Shown here in pieces: positions 46,727-61,504 of a DNA stretch of 64,000 nucleotides. Every line of letters starts with the position of its first letter. The first letter of the stretch is position 1. The notes below the pieces were generated by a model. The model ran no database searches. It worked only from the letters and a program-made list of their open reading frames with translations, and was not told where the DNA came from. The stretch is from assembly GCF_023487995.1 (NCBI RefSeq), contig NZ_JAMFKN010000001.1, positions 496,001 to 560,000 on the forward strand, written 5' to 3'. This DNA is from Thermohalobaculum sediminis. Its GTDB lineage: Bacteria > Pseudomonadota > Alphaproteobacteria > Rhodobacterales > Rhodobacteraceae. A program made the position numbers and the translations under genes.

Positions 46727-46747
46727 GCCCCGGGCTTGACCCGCGGC
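46727..46747. repeat. REP-like palindrome, copy D
   Basis: Arms GCCCCGGG and CCCGCGGC (one mismatch) around CTTGA, with left flank CGCT. Inverted partner of copy C. The 78 bp between the two copies contain a further half-copy (GCCGGGGCAGCGG near 46677). Confidence 0.55.
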
Positions 46748-46773
46748 CTCCTCGGGCGCCCCGCCACGCCGCC

Positions 46774-47946
46774 TCAGCGGACCGGCATCGCGGTCTCGAC
46801 CAGCTTCGCCCAGTAGGAGCACCCCACCGGAATCACCTCGTCGTTGAAGTCGTAGGCCGGATGATGCACCCCCGCCGTGTCGCCATTGCCGGTGAAGATC
46901 ATCGCCCCGGGCCTTGATTCCAGCATGAACGAGAAATCCTCGGCCCCCATCAGCGGCGCCACGTCGCGGTCCACCCGGCCGGCGCCCGCGATGCTCTCGG
47001 CCACGTCGGCGGCGAAGGCCGCCTCGGCGCCGGTGTTCACCGTGACAGGGTAGTTCCGGCGATACTTCAGCACCGCCTTGGCCCCGAAGGCCTGCGCGGT
47101 GTGCTCGACGATGGCGGCGATCCGCCCCTCGACCAGGTCCTGGACCTGCCGCGACAGCGTGCGCACCGTCCCCTTCAGCGTCACCGTCTGCGGGATCACG
47201 TTGAACGCGTCGCCCGCGGTGTGCAGCGAGCAGATCGAGACCACCGCCGACTCGATCGGATCGACCGTCCGCGCCACCACCGACTGCAGCGCCGTCATCA
47301 TGTGCGCGGCCACCAGCGTCGTGTCGATGCAGCAATGCGGCCGCGCGGCATGACCGCCCAAGCCCTCGATCTCGATCTCGACATGATCGGCCGCGGCCAT
47401 CATCGGACCGGGGCGGATGGCGAACTGGCCCACGGGCAGGCCGGGCATGTTGTGCATTCCGAATACCTGCTGCACGCCGAAGCGGTCCATCATGCCGTCA
47501 TTGACCATCTCGCGCCCGCCGCCGCCGCCCTCCTCGGCCGGCTGGAAGATCACCGCCACCGCGCCGTCGAAATTGCGCGTCTCGGCCAGGTATTTCGCGG
47601 CGCCCAGCAGCATCGCGGTGTGCCCGTCATGGCCGCAGGCATGCATCCTGCCCGGCACGGTCGAGGCATGCGGCAGCCCGGTCGCCTCGAGGATCGGCAG
47701 CGCGTCCATGTCGGCGCGCAGGCCCACGACACGGCCCGAGCCGGTCTCGCGCCCGCGGATCAGGCCGACGACGCCGGTACGCCCGATGCCTTCGACCACC
47801 TCGTCGCAACCGAACTCGCGCAGCTTCGCCGCCACGATTCCGGCCGTGCGCTGCACGTCGAACATCAGTTCGGGATGCGCGTGGATGTCGCGCCGCCACG
47901 CAGTGATCTCGGGGTGCAGGTCGGCGAAGCGGTTGATGGTGGGCAT
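46774..47946 (-). CDS. M20 family amidohydrolase (hippurate hydrolase-like)
   Basis: A 390-residue zinc or manganese hydrolase of the M20D group: HAHPELMFDVQRTAGIVA, the metal motif GRMHACGHDGHTAMLLGAA, the acid PAEEGGGG and GLGGHAARPH in the lid domain. Such enzymes cleave N-acyl amino acids or small peptides in the cytoplasm. It lies 12 bp after the next M20 gene on the same strand; both are divergent from a peptide-type ABC importer, which suggests uptake and cleavage of acylated amino acids or peptides. Confidence 0.87.
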   Translation of the reverse strand: MPTINRFADLHPEITAWRRDIHAHPELMFDVQRTAGIVAAKLREFGCDEVVEGIGRTGVVGLIRGRETGSGRVVGLRADMDALPILEATGLPHASTVPGRMHACGHDGHTAMLLGAAKYLAETRNFDGAVAVIFQPAEEGGGGGREMVNDGMMDRFGVQQVFGMHNMPGLPVGQFAIRPGPMMAAADHVEIEIEGLGGHAARPHCCIDTTLVAAHMMTALQSVVARTVDPIESAVVSICSLHTAGDAFNVIPQTVTLKGTVRTLSRQVQDLVEGRIAAIVEHTAQAFGAKAVLKYRRNYPVTVNTGAEAAFAADVAESIAGAGRVDRDVAPLMGAEDFSFMLESRPGAMIFTGNGDTAGVHHPAYDFNDEVIPVGCSYWAKLVETAMPVR

Positions 47947-47958
47947 GGGTCTCTCCTG

Positions 47959-49116
47959 TCAGGCGGCGAGGCGGTCGATCAGGCGACGCATGAAGGCCTC
48001 GCCGGCGTGGAACTGCTGAAGCGTGATGTATTCGTCCGGCTGGTGGGCCTGCGCGATCGAGCCGGGCCCGACGATGCAGGCCGAATAGCCGCCCTCCTGG
48101 AACTGCCCGGCCTCGGTCCCGTAGGAGACGACATGCTCGGCATTGTCACCGGTCAGCGCACGCGCCAGCGCCTCGGCCGCTCCGCCATCCTCGCGCCGGC
48201 AGCCGGGAACATGGTGCTTGCGGACGATCTCGACGCCGGTACCCGGGCGGATCGCCCGCATCTCGGCCGAGACCTCGGCGGCCAACGCCTCGTAGCGCGC
48301 CATCCAGTCTTCCGCGCTCTCGCCCGGCAGCACGCGGAAGTCGCTGACGAAGCGGCATTCCCGCGCCGTAATGTTGCGCGCGGTCCCGCCCGCGACCATG
48401 CCGACATGCAGCGTCGTGAAGTTCGGCACGAACAGGCTTTCGGGGTCCGCGGCGGCGGCGTTGGCGGCGCTCTGCTCGGCATGCCAGGCGATCAGGCGGG
48501 CCGCGAACATCACCGCCGAGACGCCGGTATGCGCGAGGCTCGAGTGCACCTCGAAGCCATGCACCGTGGTGTCGAGCCCGACGCTGCCCTTGTGCTGGGT
48601 CACGACCTGCATCTCGGTGGGCTCGCCCACCAGGACGGCCGCGGCGGGCGGCATCACGCGCGCCATGCTCTCGACCATCAGGGGCGCGCCGAGGCACCCC
48701 ACCTCCTCGTCATAGGACAGCGCGATCTGGATGGGGCGCTTCAGCCCCGCCGCCAGCATGTCGGGCACCAGCGCAAGCGCCAGCGCGTCGAACCCCTTCA
48801 TGTCGACGGCGCCTCGCCCGTAAAGCCGGCCATCCGCCTCGGTCAGCGTAAAGGGGTCGGTCGACCAGGCCTGCCCGTCGACGGGAACGACATCGGTGTG
48901 CCCTGACAGCACGACGCCCCCGGCCACCGAGGGGCCGACCAGCGCGTAGAGGTTCGCCTTGGTGCCGTCCGGGCTCGGCACGATGTGGCTCTCGACCCCG
49001 TGGCCCGCGAGGTAGTCGCGCACGAAGTCGATCAGCGGCAGGTTGCTGTCGCGCGAGACGGTGGGAAAGGCGACCAGCCGCGCCAGCATCTTCTTCGGTG
49101 TCATCCGCTCGCCCAT
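47959..49116 (-). CDS. Acetylornithine deacetylase / M20 peptidase (ArgE-like)
   Basis: A 385-residue metallohydrolase with VVLSGHTDVVPVDGQAWSTDPF, GRGAVDMKGFDALALALVPD, LSYDEEVGCLGAP and VGEPTEMQVV, the ArgE pattern. ArgE removes the acetyl group from N-acetylornithine; homologs also act on succinyl-diaminopimelate or other N-acyl amino acids. ATG 49116 (GGGGAG 4 nt upstream) was chosen over 49104. The context with an importer favours a catabolic or scavenging role over arginine synthesis. Confidence 0.82.
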   Translation of the reverse strand: MGERMTPKKMLARLVAFPTVSRDSNLPLIDFVRDYLAGHGVESHIVPSPDGTKANLYALVGPSVAGGVVLSGHTDVVPVDGQAWSTDPFTLTEADGRLYGRGAVDMKGFDALALALVPDMLAAGLKRPIQIALSYDEEVGCLGAPLMVESMARVMPPAAAVLVGEPTEMQVVTQHKGSVGLDTTVHGFEVHSSLAHTGVSAVMFAARLIAWHAEQSAANAAAADPESLFVPNFTTLHVGMVAGGTARNITARECRFVSDFRVLPGESAEDWMARYEALAAEVSAEMRAIRPGTGVEIVRKHHVPGCRREDGGAAEALARALTGDNAEHVVSYGTEAGQFQEGGYSACIVGPGSIAQAHQPDEYITLQQFHAGEAFMRRLIDRLAA

Positions 49117-49186
49117 TCCGCTCCCCGCCGCCATGCCCGATGCGCCGCCTATTCCTGCGGGCGCGGCGGCGCGCGTCAAGATGCGG

Positions 49187-49204
49187 GTTGCGGACTGCCG
49201 CAAC
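49187..49204. promoter_or_regulatory. Inverted repeat, candidate operator of the ABC importer
   Basis: GTTGCGGACTGCCGCAAC: perfect 7-bp arms with a 4-bp centre, in the 163-bp gap between the divergent M20 and importer genes. A possible promoter, TTGCAC (49212-49217), 17 nt, TCAACT (49235-49240), lies beside it and would put the site near -51. The regulator is unknown. Confidence 0.42.
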
Positions 49205-49279
49205 GAAACTGTTGCACTTGGGCGAATCGACGGCTCAACTCTCACCGGGACGACAGCGGCGACAGGAGCGGCCGAGCAG

Positions 49280-50270
49280 ATGAATTCCGCCCCGGTTCTC
49301 GAGGTGCAGGGCCTCAAGACGGTGTTCGGCACCCGTGATTTCGCGGTTCACGCCGTCAATGACGTGAGCTTCTCGCTCCGCGAGGGCGAGCTTCTCGGGG
49401 TCGTGGGCGAAAGCGGCTCGGGCAAATCGGTCACGATGATGTCATTGCTGCGGCTGTTGCCCAGCCCGCCGGCCCGGATCGAATCCGGCCGGGTGATGTT
49501 CGAGGGGCAAGACCTCGTGCGGCTCGACGACGCCAGCCTGCGCGAGGTGCGCGGCCGGGGTATCGGCTTCGTCTTCCAGGACCCGATGACCTCGCTGAAC
49601 CCGGTGTTCACCGTGGGCTTCCAGCTGATGGAGCCCCTGCGCACCCATCTCGGCTTCGACCGCAAGGCGGCGCGCAGGCGGGCAGCCGAATTGCTGGCGC
49701 TGGTCGGCATCCCCTCGCCCGAAGCGCGGCTCGACGACTATCCGCACCAGTTCTCGGGTGGCATGCGCCAACGCGTGATGATCGCGATCGCGCTGGCCTG
49801 CAACCCAAAGGTGCTGATCGCGGACGAGCCCACCACCGCACTCGACGTGACCATCCAGGCGCAGATCCTCGAGCTGGTGAAGGACCTTCGCCACAAGCTG
49901 GGCATGGCGGTGGTTTGGATCACCCACGACCTCGGCGTGGTCGCGGGCATCGCCGACCGGGTGATGGTGATGTATGGCGGCCAGGTGGTCGAGAGCGCAG
50001 GCGTCGACGCGCTCTACGAGAACCCGACCCACCCCTACACGCGCGCGTTGATGGCGACGTTGCCCAGCCTCGACGGCACCCGCCGCGACCGGCTGATGAC
50101 CATCGCGGGACAGCCGCCGCTGCTGACCGCGCCGCCCGCCGCCTGCCCCTTCGCGCCGCGCTGCGCCCATGTCCACGACCGCTGCCGCATGGCAAATCCG
50201 CCGCTGATCGAGGTCGCGCCCGGCCATGCCGCCGCGTGCTGGCTCGCGGCCCCCGGGGAAGGTGTGCAGA

Positions 50271-50281
<11 letters not shown>
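49280..50281 (+). CDS. Peptide-type ABC importer ATPase 1 (DppD/OppD-like)
   Basis: A 333-residue ATPase: Walker [10 protein letters not shown], signature [15 protein letters not shown], Walker [15 protein letters not shown]-loop WITHDLGVV. The C-terminal oligopeptide domain is present with its Cys cluster ([14 protein letters not shown]), which in some relatives binds an Fe-S cluster. It powers import with the ATPase that follows. The start at 49280 ([12 protein letters not shown]) has only a weak ribosome binding site (CGAGCAG). Confidence 0.93.
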
Positions 50282-51266
<985 letters not shown>

Positions 51267-51381
51267 CGCCCCGGCCCGCATCAGAAACCGCTTCACAGGG
51301 AGGAAGACCGCCGCATAGCATCATCGCAAGTGCCGGCTACGAGCACGAAAAGACCACGACAACCAACAGGGAATAAAGATC

Positions 51382-53100
51382 ATGACACCGCTTCGACGCC
51401 TTCTGGTGGCCAGCGTCGCCTGTGCCGCCATGACTGCGACCGCAGCCCAGGCCCAGCGCGGCGCGGACGGCCAGCTCAACATCATCTACTGGCAGGCCCC
51501 CTCGACGATGAACCCGTTCCTCTCGGGCGGCACCAAGGAGGTCGAGGCCTCATCGATGGTGATCGAGCCGCTCGCGAGCTATGACAACGACGGCAACATC
51601 GTGCCGCGCCTCGCGGTCGAGCTGCCCACGGTCGAGAACGGTGGCGTCTCGGCCGACCTGACCTCGATCACCTGGAAGCTGAAGCCCGGCGTGAAGTGGT
51701 CGGACGGCAGCGACTTCACCGCCGAGGACGCGGTCTTCACCTGGAAATACTGCACCGCGCCCGATGGCGGCTGCGCCCAGTCGTCCTATTTCGAGGGCGT
51801 CGCCAACATGGAGGCGGTCGATCCGCTGACCCTGAAGATCACCTTCGCCGAGCCCAAGCCCTTCCCCTACACCGCGCTGGTGGGCGCCGAGTCGCCGATC
51901 ATCCAGAAGAAGCAGTTCGAGAACTGCATGGGCGCCAAGGCGCCGGAATGCACCCAGCAGAACTTCAACCCGATCGGCACCGGGCCTTTCGTGGTCAAGG
52001 AGTTCCGGGCGAACGACGTCATCACGCTCGAGGCGAACCCCAACTACCGCGAGGCCGACAAGCCGCGCTTCCAGACCGTGCTGTTCAAAGGCGGCGGCGA
52101 TGCGGCCTCGGCCGCGCGCTCGGTGCTCGAGACCGGCGAGTTCGACTATGCCTGGAACCTGCAGATCGAGCCCGAGGTGCTCGAGCGAATGGAGGGCGCG
52201 GGCAAGGGCAAGCTGGTGAGCGCCTTCGCCACCTCGGTCGAGCGCATCCTGATCAACTTCACGAACCCCGACCCTGCGCTGGGGCCGGACGCGCGCTCGG
52301 TCTATAAGGACGACGGCTCGAACGCGCACCCGATCCTGAACGACATCCGCGTGCGCAAGGCGCTGTCGCTCGCCATCGACCGGCCGCTGCTCAACGACCT
52401 GGGCTATGGCAAGACCGGCCGGCCGGTCTGCAACGTGCTGCCCGGGCCCGACATCTACGCCTCGACCGCCAATGACGCCTGCCTGGTGCAGGACATCGAG
52501 GCCGCGAAGGCGCTGCTCGACGAGGCCGGCTGGGCGCCAGGATCGGACGGCGTGCGGGTGAAGGACGGGCGGCGGCTCTCGCTCCTCTACCAGACCTCGA
52601 CCAACTCGGTGCGCCAGTCGTTCCAGTCGCTGATCAAGCAGTGGTGGGCCGAGATCGGCGTCGAGACCGAGCTGCGCAACATCTCGGCCAGCGTGTTCTT
52701 CGGCGGCGATCCGGCGAGCCCCGACACCTTCCAGAAGTTCTATGCCGACGTCGAGATGTACACCAACAACTTCTCGGGCGTGGACCCCGAGGCCTACATG
52801 GCCGACTGGCGCTGCGACGCCATTCCGGGGCCGGCGACGCAGTGGCAGGGCTCGAACATCAACCGCTACTGCAACCCGGACTATGACGCTCTCAGCAAGA
52901 AGATGGCCTCCACGGCCGCGCTCGCGGACCGGGCGGAACTCGCCAAGGCGATGAACGACATGCTGATGCAGGACTATGTCCTGCTGCCCCTCATCCACCG
53001 CTCGGGCACCTCGGCGCACAGCGTCACCCTGGCCGGCGTGAAGATGAACGACTGGGACAGCGAGCTCTGGAACATCGCCGACTGGCATCGCGCGAAGTGA
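51382..53100 (+). CDS. Peptide-type ABC importer substrate-binding protein
   Basis: A 572-residue periplasmic protein of the SBP family 5. A signal peptide (MTPLRRLLVASVACAAMTAT, cleavage near AQAQ) is followed by LNIIYWQAPSTMNPFLSGG, VKWSDGSDFTAEDAVFTWKY and GTGPFVVKEF, all typical of this family. Six Cys in the mature part (KYCTAPDGGC, ENCMGAKAPEC, CNVLP, CLVQD) may form disulfides. It could bind peptides, opines or other ligands. It lies 115 bp after ATPase 2; GGGAATAAAGATC precedes the ATG. Codon use in that gap differs from coding sequence and no gene lies there. Confidence 0.92.
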   Translation: MTPLRRLLVASVACAAMTATAAQAQRGADGQLNIIYWQAPSTMNPFLSGGTKEVEASSMVIEPLASYDNDGNIVPRLAVELPTVENGGVSADLTSITWKLKPGVKWSDGSDFTAEDAVFTWKYCTAPDGGCAQSSYFEGVANMEAVDPLTLKITFAEPKPFPYTALVGAESPIIQKKQFENCMGAKAPECTQQNFNPIGTGPFVVKEFRANDVITLEANPNYREADKPRFQTVLFKGGGDAASAARSVLETGEFDYAWNLQIEPEVLERMEGAGKGKLVSAFATSVERILINFTNPDPALGPDARSVYKDDGSNAHPILNDIRVRKALSLAIDRPLLNDLGYGKTGRPVCNVLPGPDIYASTANDACLVQDIEAAKALLDEAGWAPGSDGVRVKDGRRLSLLYQTSTNSVRQSFQSLIKQWWAEIGVETELRNISASVFFGGDPASPDTFQKFYADVEMYTNNFSGVDPEAYMADWRCDAIPGPATQWQGSNINRYCNPDYDALSKKMASTAALADRAELAKAMNDMLMQDYVLLPLIHRSGTSAHSVTLAGVKMNDWDSELWNIADWHRAK

Positions 53101-53152
53101 CCATCCCCGGCGGCCCCCGCGGGGGCCGCCACTCTCATCCCGGGAACCGCCG

Positions 53153-54166
53153 ATGGCACGTTATGCGCTGCGCCGTCTCCTGATCGCGATTCCGACGCTG
53201 CTTGCGATCAGCTTCATCATCTTCGCGCTTCTCGACCTCGCACCCAGCGATCCGACGGCGAACCTGCCGCTGACGATCCCGCCCGAGGTGCGCGAGAAGA
53301 TCCGCCTCTCGCTCGGCCTCGGCGAGCCCTTCGTGGTGCGCTATTTCAAGTGGCTCGAGCAGTTCATGATCAACGAGCCGCTCAACGTGCTCGAGCAATG
53401 GACCGGCTGGACGATCGGCGACAGCGAGAACCGGCTGCGCGTGCTGTCCTGGGCCACCCGCTCGCCGGTGACCGACCTGATCGTCGAGCGCCTGCCCCAG
53501 ACACTCTGGGTTGTCGGCATGTCCTATGTGATCGCCGTGCTGATCGCCGTGCCGATCGGCGTGATCTCGGCCTACCGGCAGTATTCGCTGTTCGACCAGA
53601 TCGGCACCTTCATCTCGATGCTGGGCTTCTCGATCCCGACCTTCTTCACAGGGCTCCTGCTGATCGTCATCTTCTCGGTCTGGCTCGGCTGGCTGCCGTC
53701 GATCTACGACACCACCCATGTGGTGCGCGACTGGGACAGCTTCGTCTTCCAGGTCAAGCAGATGCTCATGCCGACCATGGTGCTGGCGCTGGCCAATGCC
53801 AGCCAGATCAGCCGCTTCATGCGCGCATCCATGCTCGACAACCTCAACCAGGACTATGTCCGCACCGCCCGCGCCAAGGGGCTGCGCGAGCGCGTTGTGG
53901 TGCTGGTCCACGTCCTGCGCAACAGTCTCATTCCCGTCGTCACCGTGATCGCGCTCGGGGTGCCCACGATCTTCGGCGGCGCCATCATCACCGAGCAGAT
54001 CTTCCGGGTGAACGGCATCGGCCAGCTTCTGATCATCGGCATCGAGGGCGCCGACATCCCGCTGGTGCAGACGCTGACCTTCATCTTCGCGATCCTGATC
54101 GTCGTCTTCAACCTGATCGCCGACCTCATCTACGGCATGCTCGACCCGAGGATCCGCTATGACTGA
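53153..54166 (+). CDS. Peptide-type ABC importer permease 1 (DppB-like)
   Basis: A 337-residue permease with six predicted membrane helices and the inner-membrane EAA-loop DYVRTARAKGLRERVVVLVHVLRNSLIP that contacts the ATPases. MARYALRRLLIAIPTLLAISFIIF is the typical DppB N-terminus. An unusually long first periplasmic loop (~35-115) carries the NVLEQWTGWTIGDSENR stretch. It is 52 bp after the binding-protein gene, whose 3' side contains a short C/G-rich hairpin (53106-53130). Confidence 0.93.
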   Translation: MARYALRRLLIAIPTLLAISFIIFALLDLAPSDPTANLPLTIPPEVREKIRLSLGLGEPFVVRYFKWLEQFMINEPLNVLEQWTGWTIGDSENRLRVLSWATRSPVTDLIVERLPQTLWVVGMSYVIAVLIAVPIGVISAYRQYSLFDQIGTFISMLGFSIPTFFTGLLLIVIFSVWLGWLPSIYDTTHVVRDWDSFVFQVKQMLMPTMVLALANASQISRFMRASMLDNLNQDYVRTARAKGLRERVVVLVHVLRNSLIPVVTVIALGVPTIFGGAIITEQIFRVNGIGQLLIIGIEGADIPLVQTLTFIFAILIVVFNLIADLIYGMLDPRIRYD

Positions 54167-55073
54167 CGCAAGCCTCGCAGCCCAGGGCATGACGGCGCAC
54201 CGCTCGCTCTGGGGCGACGTGTGGCGCCAGTTCCGCGCCCACCGCGGCGCCATGGTCGGCAGCGCGGTGTTCCTGTTCATCGTGCTCGGCGTGACAGTCG
54301 GGCCCTACATCCACACGGTCGACCCGCAATACCTGAACATGCGGGCGAGAAATGCCGGGATCAGCTGGGACCACCCCTTCGGCACCGACAATGTGGGGCG
54401 CGACATGCTCGCGCAGGTCATGGCCGGGGGGCGTGTGTCGCTCGCCGTGGGCTTCGCGGCGATGGGCGTCTCGATCGTGATCGGCGCGCTGGTGGGCGTT
54501 CTTGCGGGTTATATCCGGCGGCTCGACGGGCCGCTGATGCGGCTGACCGACCTCTTTCTCGCGCTGCCGATCCTGCCGCTGCTGCTGGTGATCCTGCTGC
54601 TGTTTCGCGACACCTTGCGGACTCTCTTCGGGCCCGAGGCGGGGATCTTCCTGCTGATCGTGTTCGTGATCGGCATCACGTCCTGGATGCAGACCGCCCG
54701 CATCGTGCGCGGCGAGGTGCTGGCGCTGAAGGAGCGCGAATTCGTGCTCGCCGCGAAGAGCATCGGCACCCGCGGCCATCGCATTATCACCCGGCACCTG
54801 CTGCCCAACGTGCTCTCGCCGATCATGGTCTCGGCCACCATCGGCATCGCGAACGCGATCATCACGGAAAGCGCGCTGTCGTTCCTCGGTCTCGGCTTTC
54901 CGCCCGACTTCCCGACCTGGGGGCGGCTGCTGTTCGACGGCAAGGACTTCATGACGCTCACGCCCGAGCGGGTGATCTGGCCGGGGCTGGCGATCTCGCT
55001 CACCGTTCTCAGCGTCAACTTCATCGGCGACGGGCTGCGCGACGCCCTTGACCCGCGCATTCGCGGGCGGTGA
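54159..55073 (+). CDS. Peptide-type ABC importer permease 2 (DppC-like)
   Basis: A 304-residue permease with an N-terminal OppC_N segment (WRQFRAHRGAMVGSAVFLFIVLG), the DHPFGTDNVGRDMLAQVMAGGRVSL motif and the EAA-loop FVLAAKSIGTRGHRIITRHLLPNVLSPI. It overlaps permease 1 by 8 bp. It is the last gene of the importer operon. A REP-like repeat follows the stop by about 45 bp. Confidence 0.94.
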   Translation: MTDASLAAQGMTAHRSLWGDVWRQFRAHRGAMVGSAVFLFIVLGVTVGPYIHTVDPQYLNMRARNAGISWDHPFGTDNVGRDMLAQVMAGGRVSLAVGFAAMGVSIVIGALVGVLAGYIRRLDGPLMRLTDLFLALPILPLLLVILLLFRDTLRTLFGPEAGIFLLIVFVIGITSWMQTARIVRGEVLALKEREFVLAAKSIGTRGHRIITRHLLPNVLSPIMVSATIGIANAIITESALSFLGLGFPPDFPTWGRLLFDGKDFMTLTPERVIWPGLAISLTVLSVNFIGDGLRDALDPRIRGR

Positions 55074-55117
55074 CAGGGGCCGCCGCCCCCGTCCACGCCG
55101 CCATCCTTCGACCCGCT

Positions 55118-55138
55118 GCCCCGGGCTCGACCCGGGGC
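55118..55138. repeat. REP-like palindrome, copy E
   Basis: Perfect 8-bp arms (GCCCCGGG and CCCGGGGC) around CTCGA, flanked by CT on the left and CTCG on the right. It lies in the 237-bp gap between the convergent importer and glycerol operons. The middle of this gap (55155-55200) is AT-rich. Confidence 0.58.
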
Positions 55139-55231
55139 CTCGTGGCGCCGCTTCCAACACAGGTAAAGAATATAACAATTACATGTGCTTGACATCATTC
55201 TCACGCACGAGGGCCCCAATTGCGGCCGCTA

Positions 55232-55259
55232 CGAAAACGGCCGCCCCGAGGGGCGGCCG
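55232..55259 (-). terminator. Intrinsic terminator of the glycerol operon
   Basis: Minus strand: a near-perfect 9-10 bp stem, CGGCCGCCCC (55259-55250) and GGGGCGGCCG (55247-55238), with a minimal loop, followed by TTTTCG. It lies about 50 bp after the glpV stop codon. A second, overlapping GCGGCCGC palindrome lies just beyond. Confidence 0.65.
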
Positions 55260-55310
55260 CTGCCGGTCACGTGCGTGGCGGCACCGGCCCGAAGGCCGGC
55301 GCCGGCAATC

Positions 55311-57026
<1,716 letters not shown>

Positions 57027-57112
57027 GTCGTGATGTCCTCCCTTGCCGGACTTACCCGTTGACGTGGACGAAACGGGGGGCGTGCCGAATATCCCGCCCC
57101 CCGGCAGTGGCG

Positions 57113-57519
57113 TCACACCCAGCGGAACACCGCCGCGGCGTAGACGAGCGAAAGGGCGAGCGCGAACCACAGCGGCGGCCCCATCAGGCCCAGCCAGCCG
57201 AGGTTGATGAAGGCGCTGCCCAGAAGCGAGATGAAGAGGCGGTCCCCCGGTGTCGTCTCGATGCCGAGGATGCCGGTCCGCGGCACTTGCGGACGGAATG
57301 CCTGCCATAACGTCATCGCGACCAGGAGGCAGGCGATGACGCCGAAGAACGTGGCTCCCGCCCGGGTCCACGCCATCCAGTGCCCCGGCGCGATCGGCAG
57401 CGTGAGATCGACCCCGCCGAACACGGCACCAAGCAGCCCCGTGCCATAGGCCGCCCCGAGCGCAAGTCCCAGCGCCACCAGGGCGGCCGAAATCTCGGGG
57501 TTGCGCGCGATCCGGTTCA

Positions 57520-57520
<1 letters not shown>
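57113..57520 (-). CDS. glpU: Small membrane protein GlpU (DUF2160)
   Basis: A 135-residue protein with three to four hydrophobic helices and the pattern FRPQVPRTGILGIETTPGDRLFISLLG, typical of DUF2160. In the rhizobial operon a gene of this kind lies between glpQ and glpV. Its role is not established. The ATG shares one base with the glpQ stop (TGATG). Confidence 0.85.
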
Positions 57521-60328
<2,808 letters not shown>

Positions 60329-60338
60329 GGCGCCCCCC

Positions 60339-61427
60339 TCAGGCCGCTTGCGCGTAGGACGCCGCGGCCACCAGCCGGTCGTCCTCGCCGAACACATAGA
60401 CATGGGCGGGGTCGAGATAGACCGCCTGCTCGGACCCAACGGGCAGCTCGCGCACGCCATGCACCAGCGCGACCCAGCGCTGCCCGGCATGGTCGAGATG
60501 GACATAGCTCTCGGAGCCCGTGATCTCCGTGATCGCGATGCGGGCGCCGAACTCCATCAGATGCCCGCCGCCCGGCTCGATGCCGAGATGGTTGGGCCGG
60601 AAGCCGGCCAGATACCGCCCGTCGGGCAGGCCCGCGAGCGCGCCCCTGGCCTCGACCCCCTGCCCCTCGCCAAAGCCGAGCCGGGGACCGCGCTTCTCGA
60701 TCCGCAGGAAATTCATCGGCGGGTCGGAAAAGACGCGCGCGGTGATCGCGTCGGCGGGCCGCCGATAGACCTCCGCCGTGGGGCCGAACTGCGTCACCCG
60801 CCCCTCCCACAGGCAGGCGGTGTTGCCGCCCAGCAGCAGCGCCTCGTGCGGCTCGGTGGTGGCATAGACGAAGATCGCGCCCGACTCCTCGAAGATCGCC
60901 GGGATCTCGGCGCGCAACTCCTCGCGCAGCTTGTAGTCGAGATTTGCCAGCGGCTCGTCCAGCAGCACCAGCCCCGCGTTCTTGACCAGCGCGCGCGCCA
61001 GCGCGCAACGCTGCTGCTGCCCGCCCGACAGCTCGAGCGGCTTGCGCCCCAGCATCGGCGTGAGCTTCATCAGCGCGGCGGCCTTGGCCACCCGCGCCTC
61101 GACCTCGGCGCGCGGCAGGCCCGCGATCCTGAGCGGCGAGGCGATGTTCTCGTAGACCGTCATCGAGGGGTAGTTGATGAACTGCTGATAAACCATCGCG
61201 ACGCCGCGGTCCTGCACCCGCTGGCCGGTGACGTCGCGCCCCTCCCACAGCACGCGGCCGGTAGCGGGCTGGTCGAGCCCCGCCATCAGCCGCATCAGCG
61301 AGGTCTTGCCGCTCAACGTCGGCCCCAGAAGCACGTTCATCGTGCCCCGGCTCAGCGTGAGCGTGACGGGGTGGATATGGGTCTCGCCCCCCACGACCTT
61401 CGAGACGCCTTCGAGCGTCAGGCTCAT
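60339..61427 (-). CDS. glpS: Glycerol ABC importer ATPase GlpS, altered H-loop
   Basis: A 362-residue MalK-type ATPase. Walker A reads GPTLSGKTS (35-43), the signature LSGGQQQR is normal (133-140), and Walker B LVLLDEP keeps the catalytic Glu (158). In the H-loop, VYATTEPHEA aligns with VYVTHDQTEA, so the switch His is Thr191. It pairs with GlpT in the glycerol importer. GGAGACGGAAGGG precedes the ATG. It follows glpD by 77 bp. Confidence 0.92.
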   Translation of the reverse strand: MSLTLEGVSKVVGGETHIHPVTLTLSRGTMNVLLGPTLSGKTSLMRLMAGLDQPATGRVLWEGRDVTGQRVQDRGVAMVYQQFINYPSMTVYENIASPLRIAGLPRAEVEARVAKAAALMKLTPMLGRKPLELSGGQQQRCALARALVKNAGLVLLDEPLANLDYKLREELRAEIPAIFEESGAIFVYATTEPHEALLLGGNTACLWEGRVTQFGPTAEVYRRPADAITARVFSDPPMNFLRIEKRGPRLGFGEGQGVEARGALAGLPDGRYLAGFRPNHLGIEPGGGHLMEFGARIAITEITGSESYVHLDHAGQRWVALVHGVRELPVGSEQAVYLDPAHVYVFGEDDRLVAAASYAQAA

Positions 61428-61504
61428 CCCTTCCGTCTCCTCCCCATGCCGCGCCGTTGCCCGGCGCCGTTCCGTCCCGCCGGTCGCCCGGCGGCGTCGG
61501 GCGG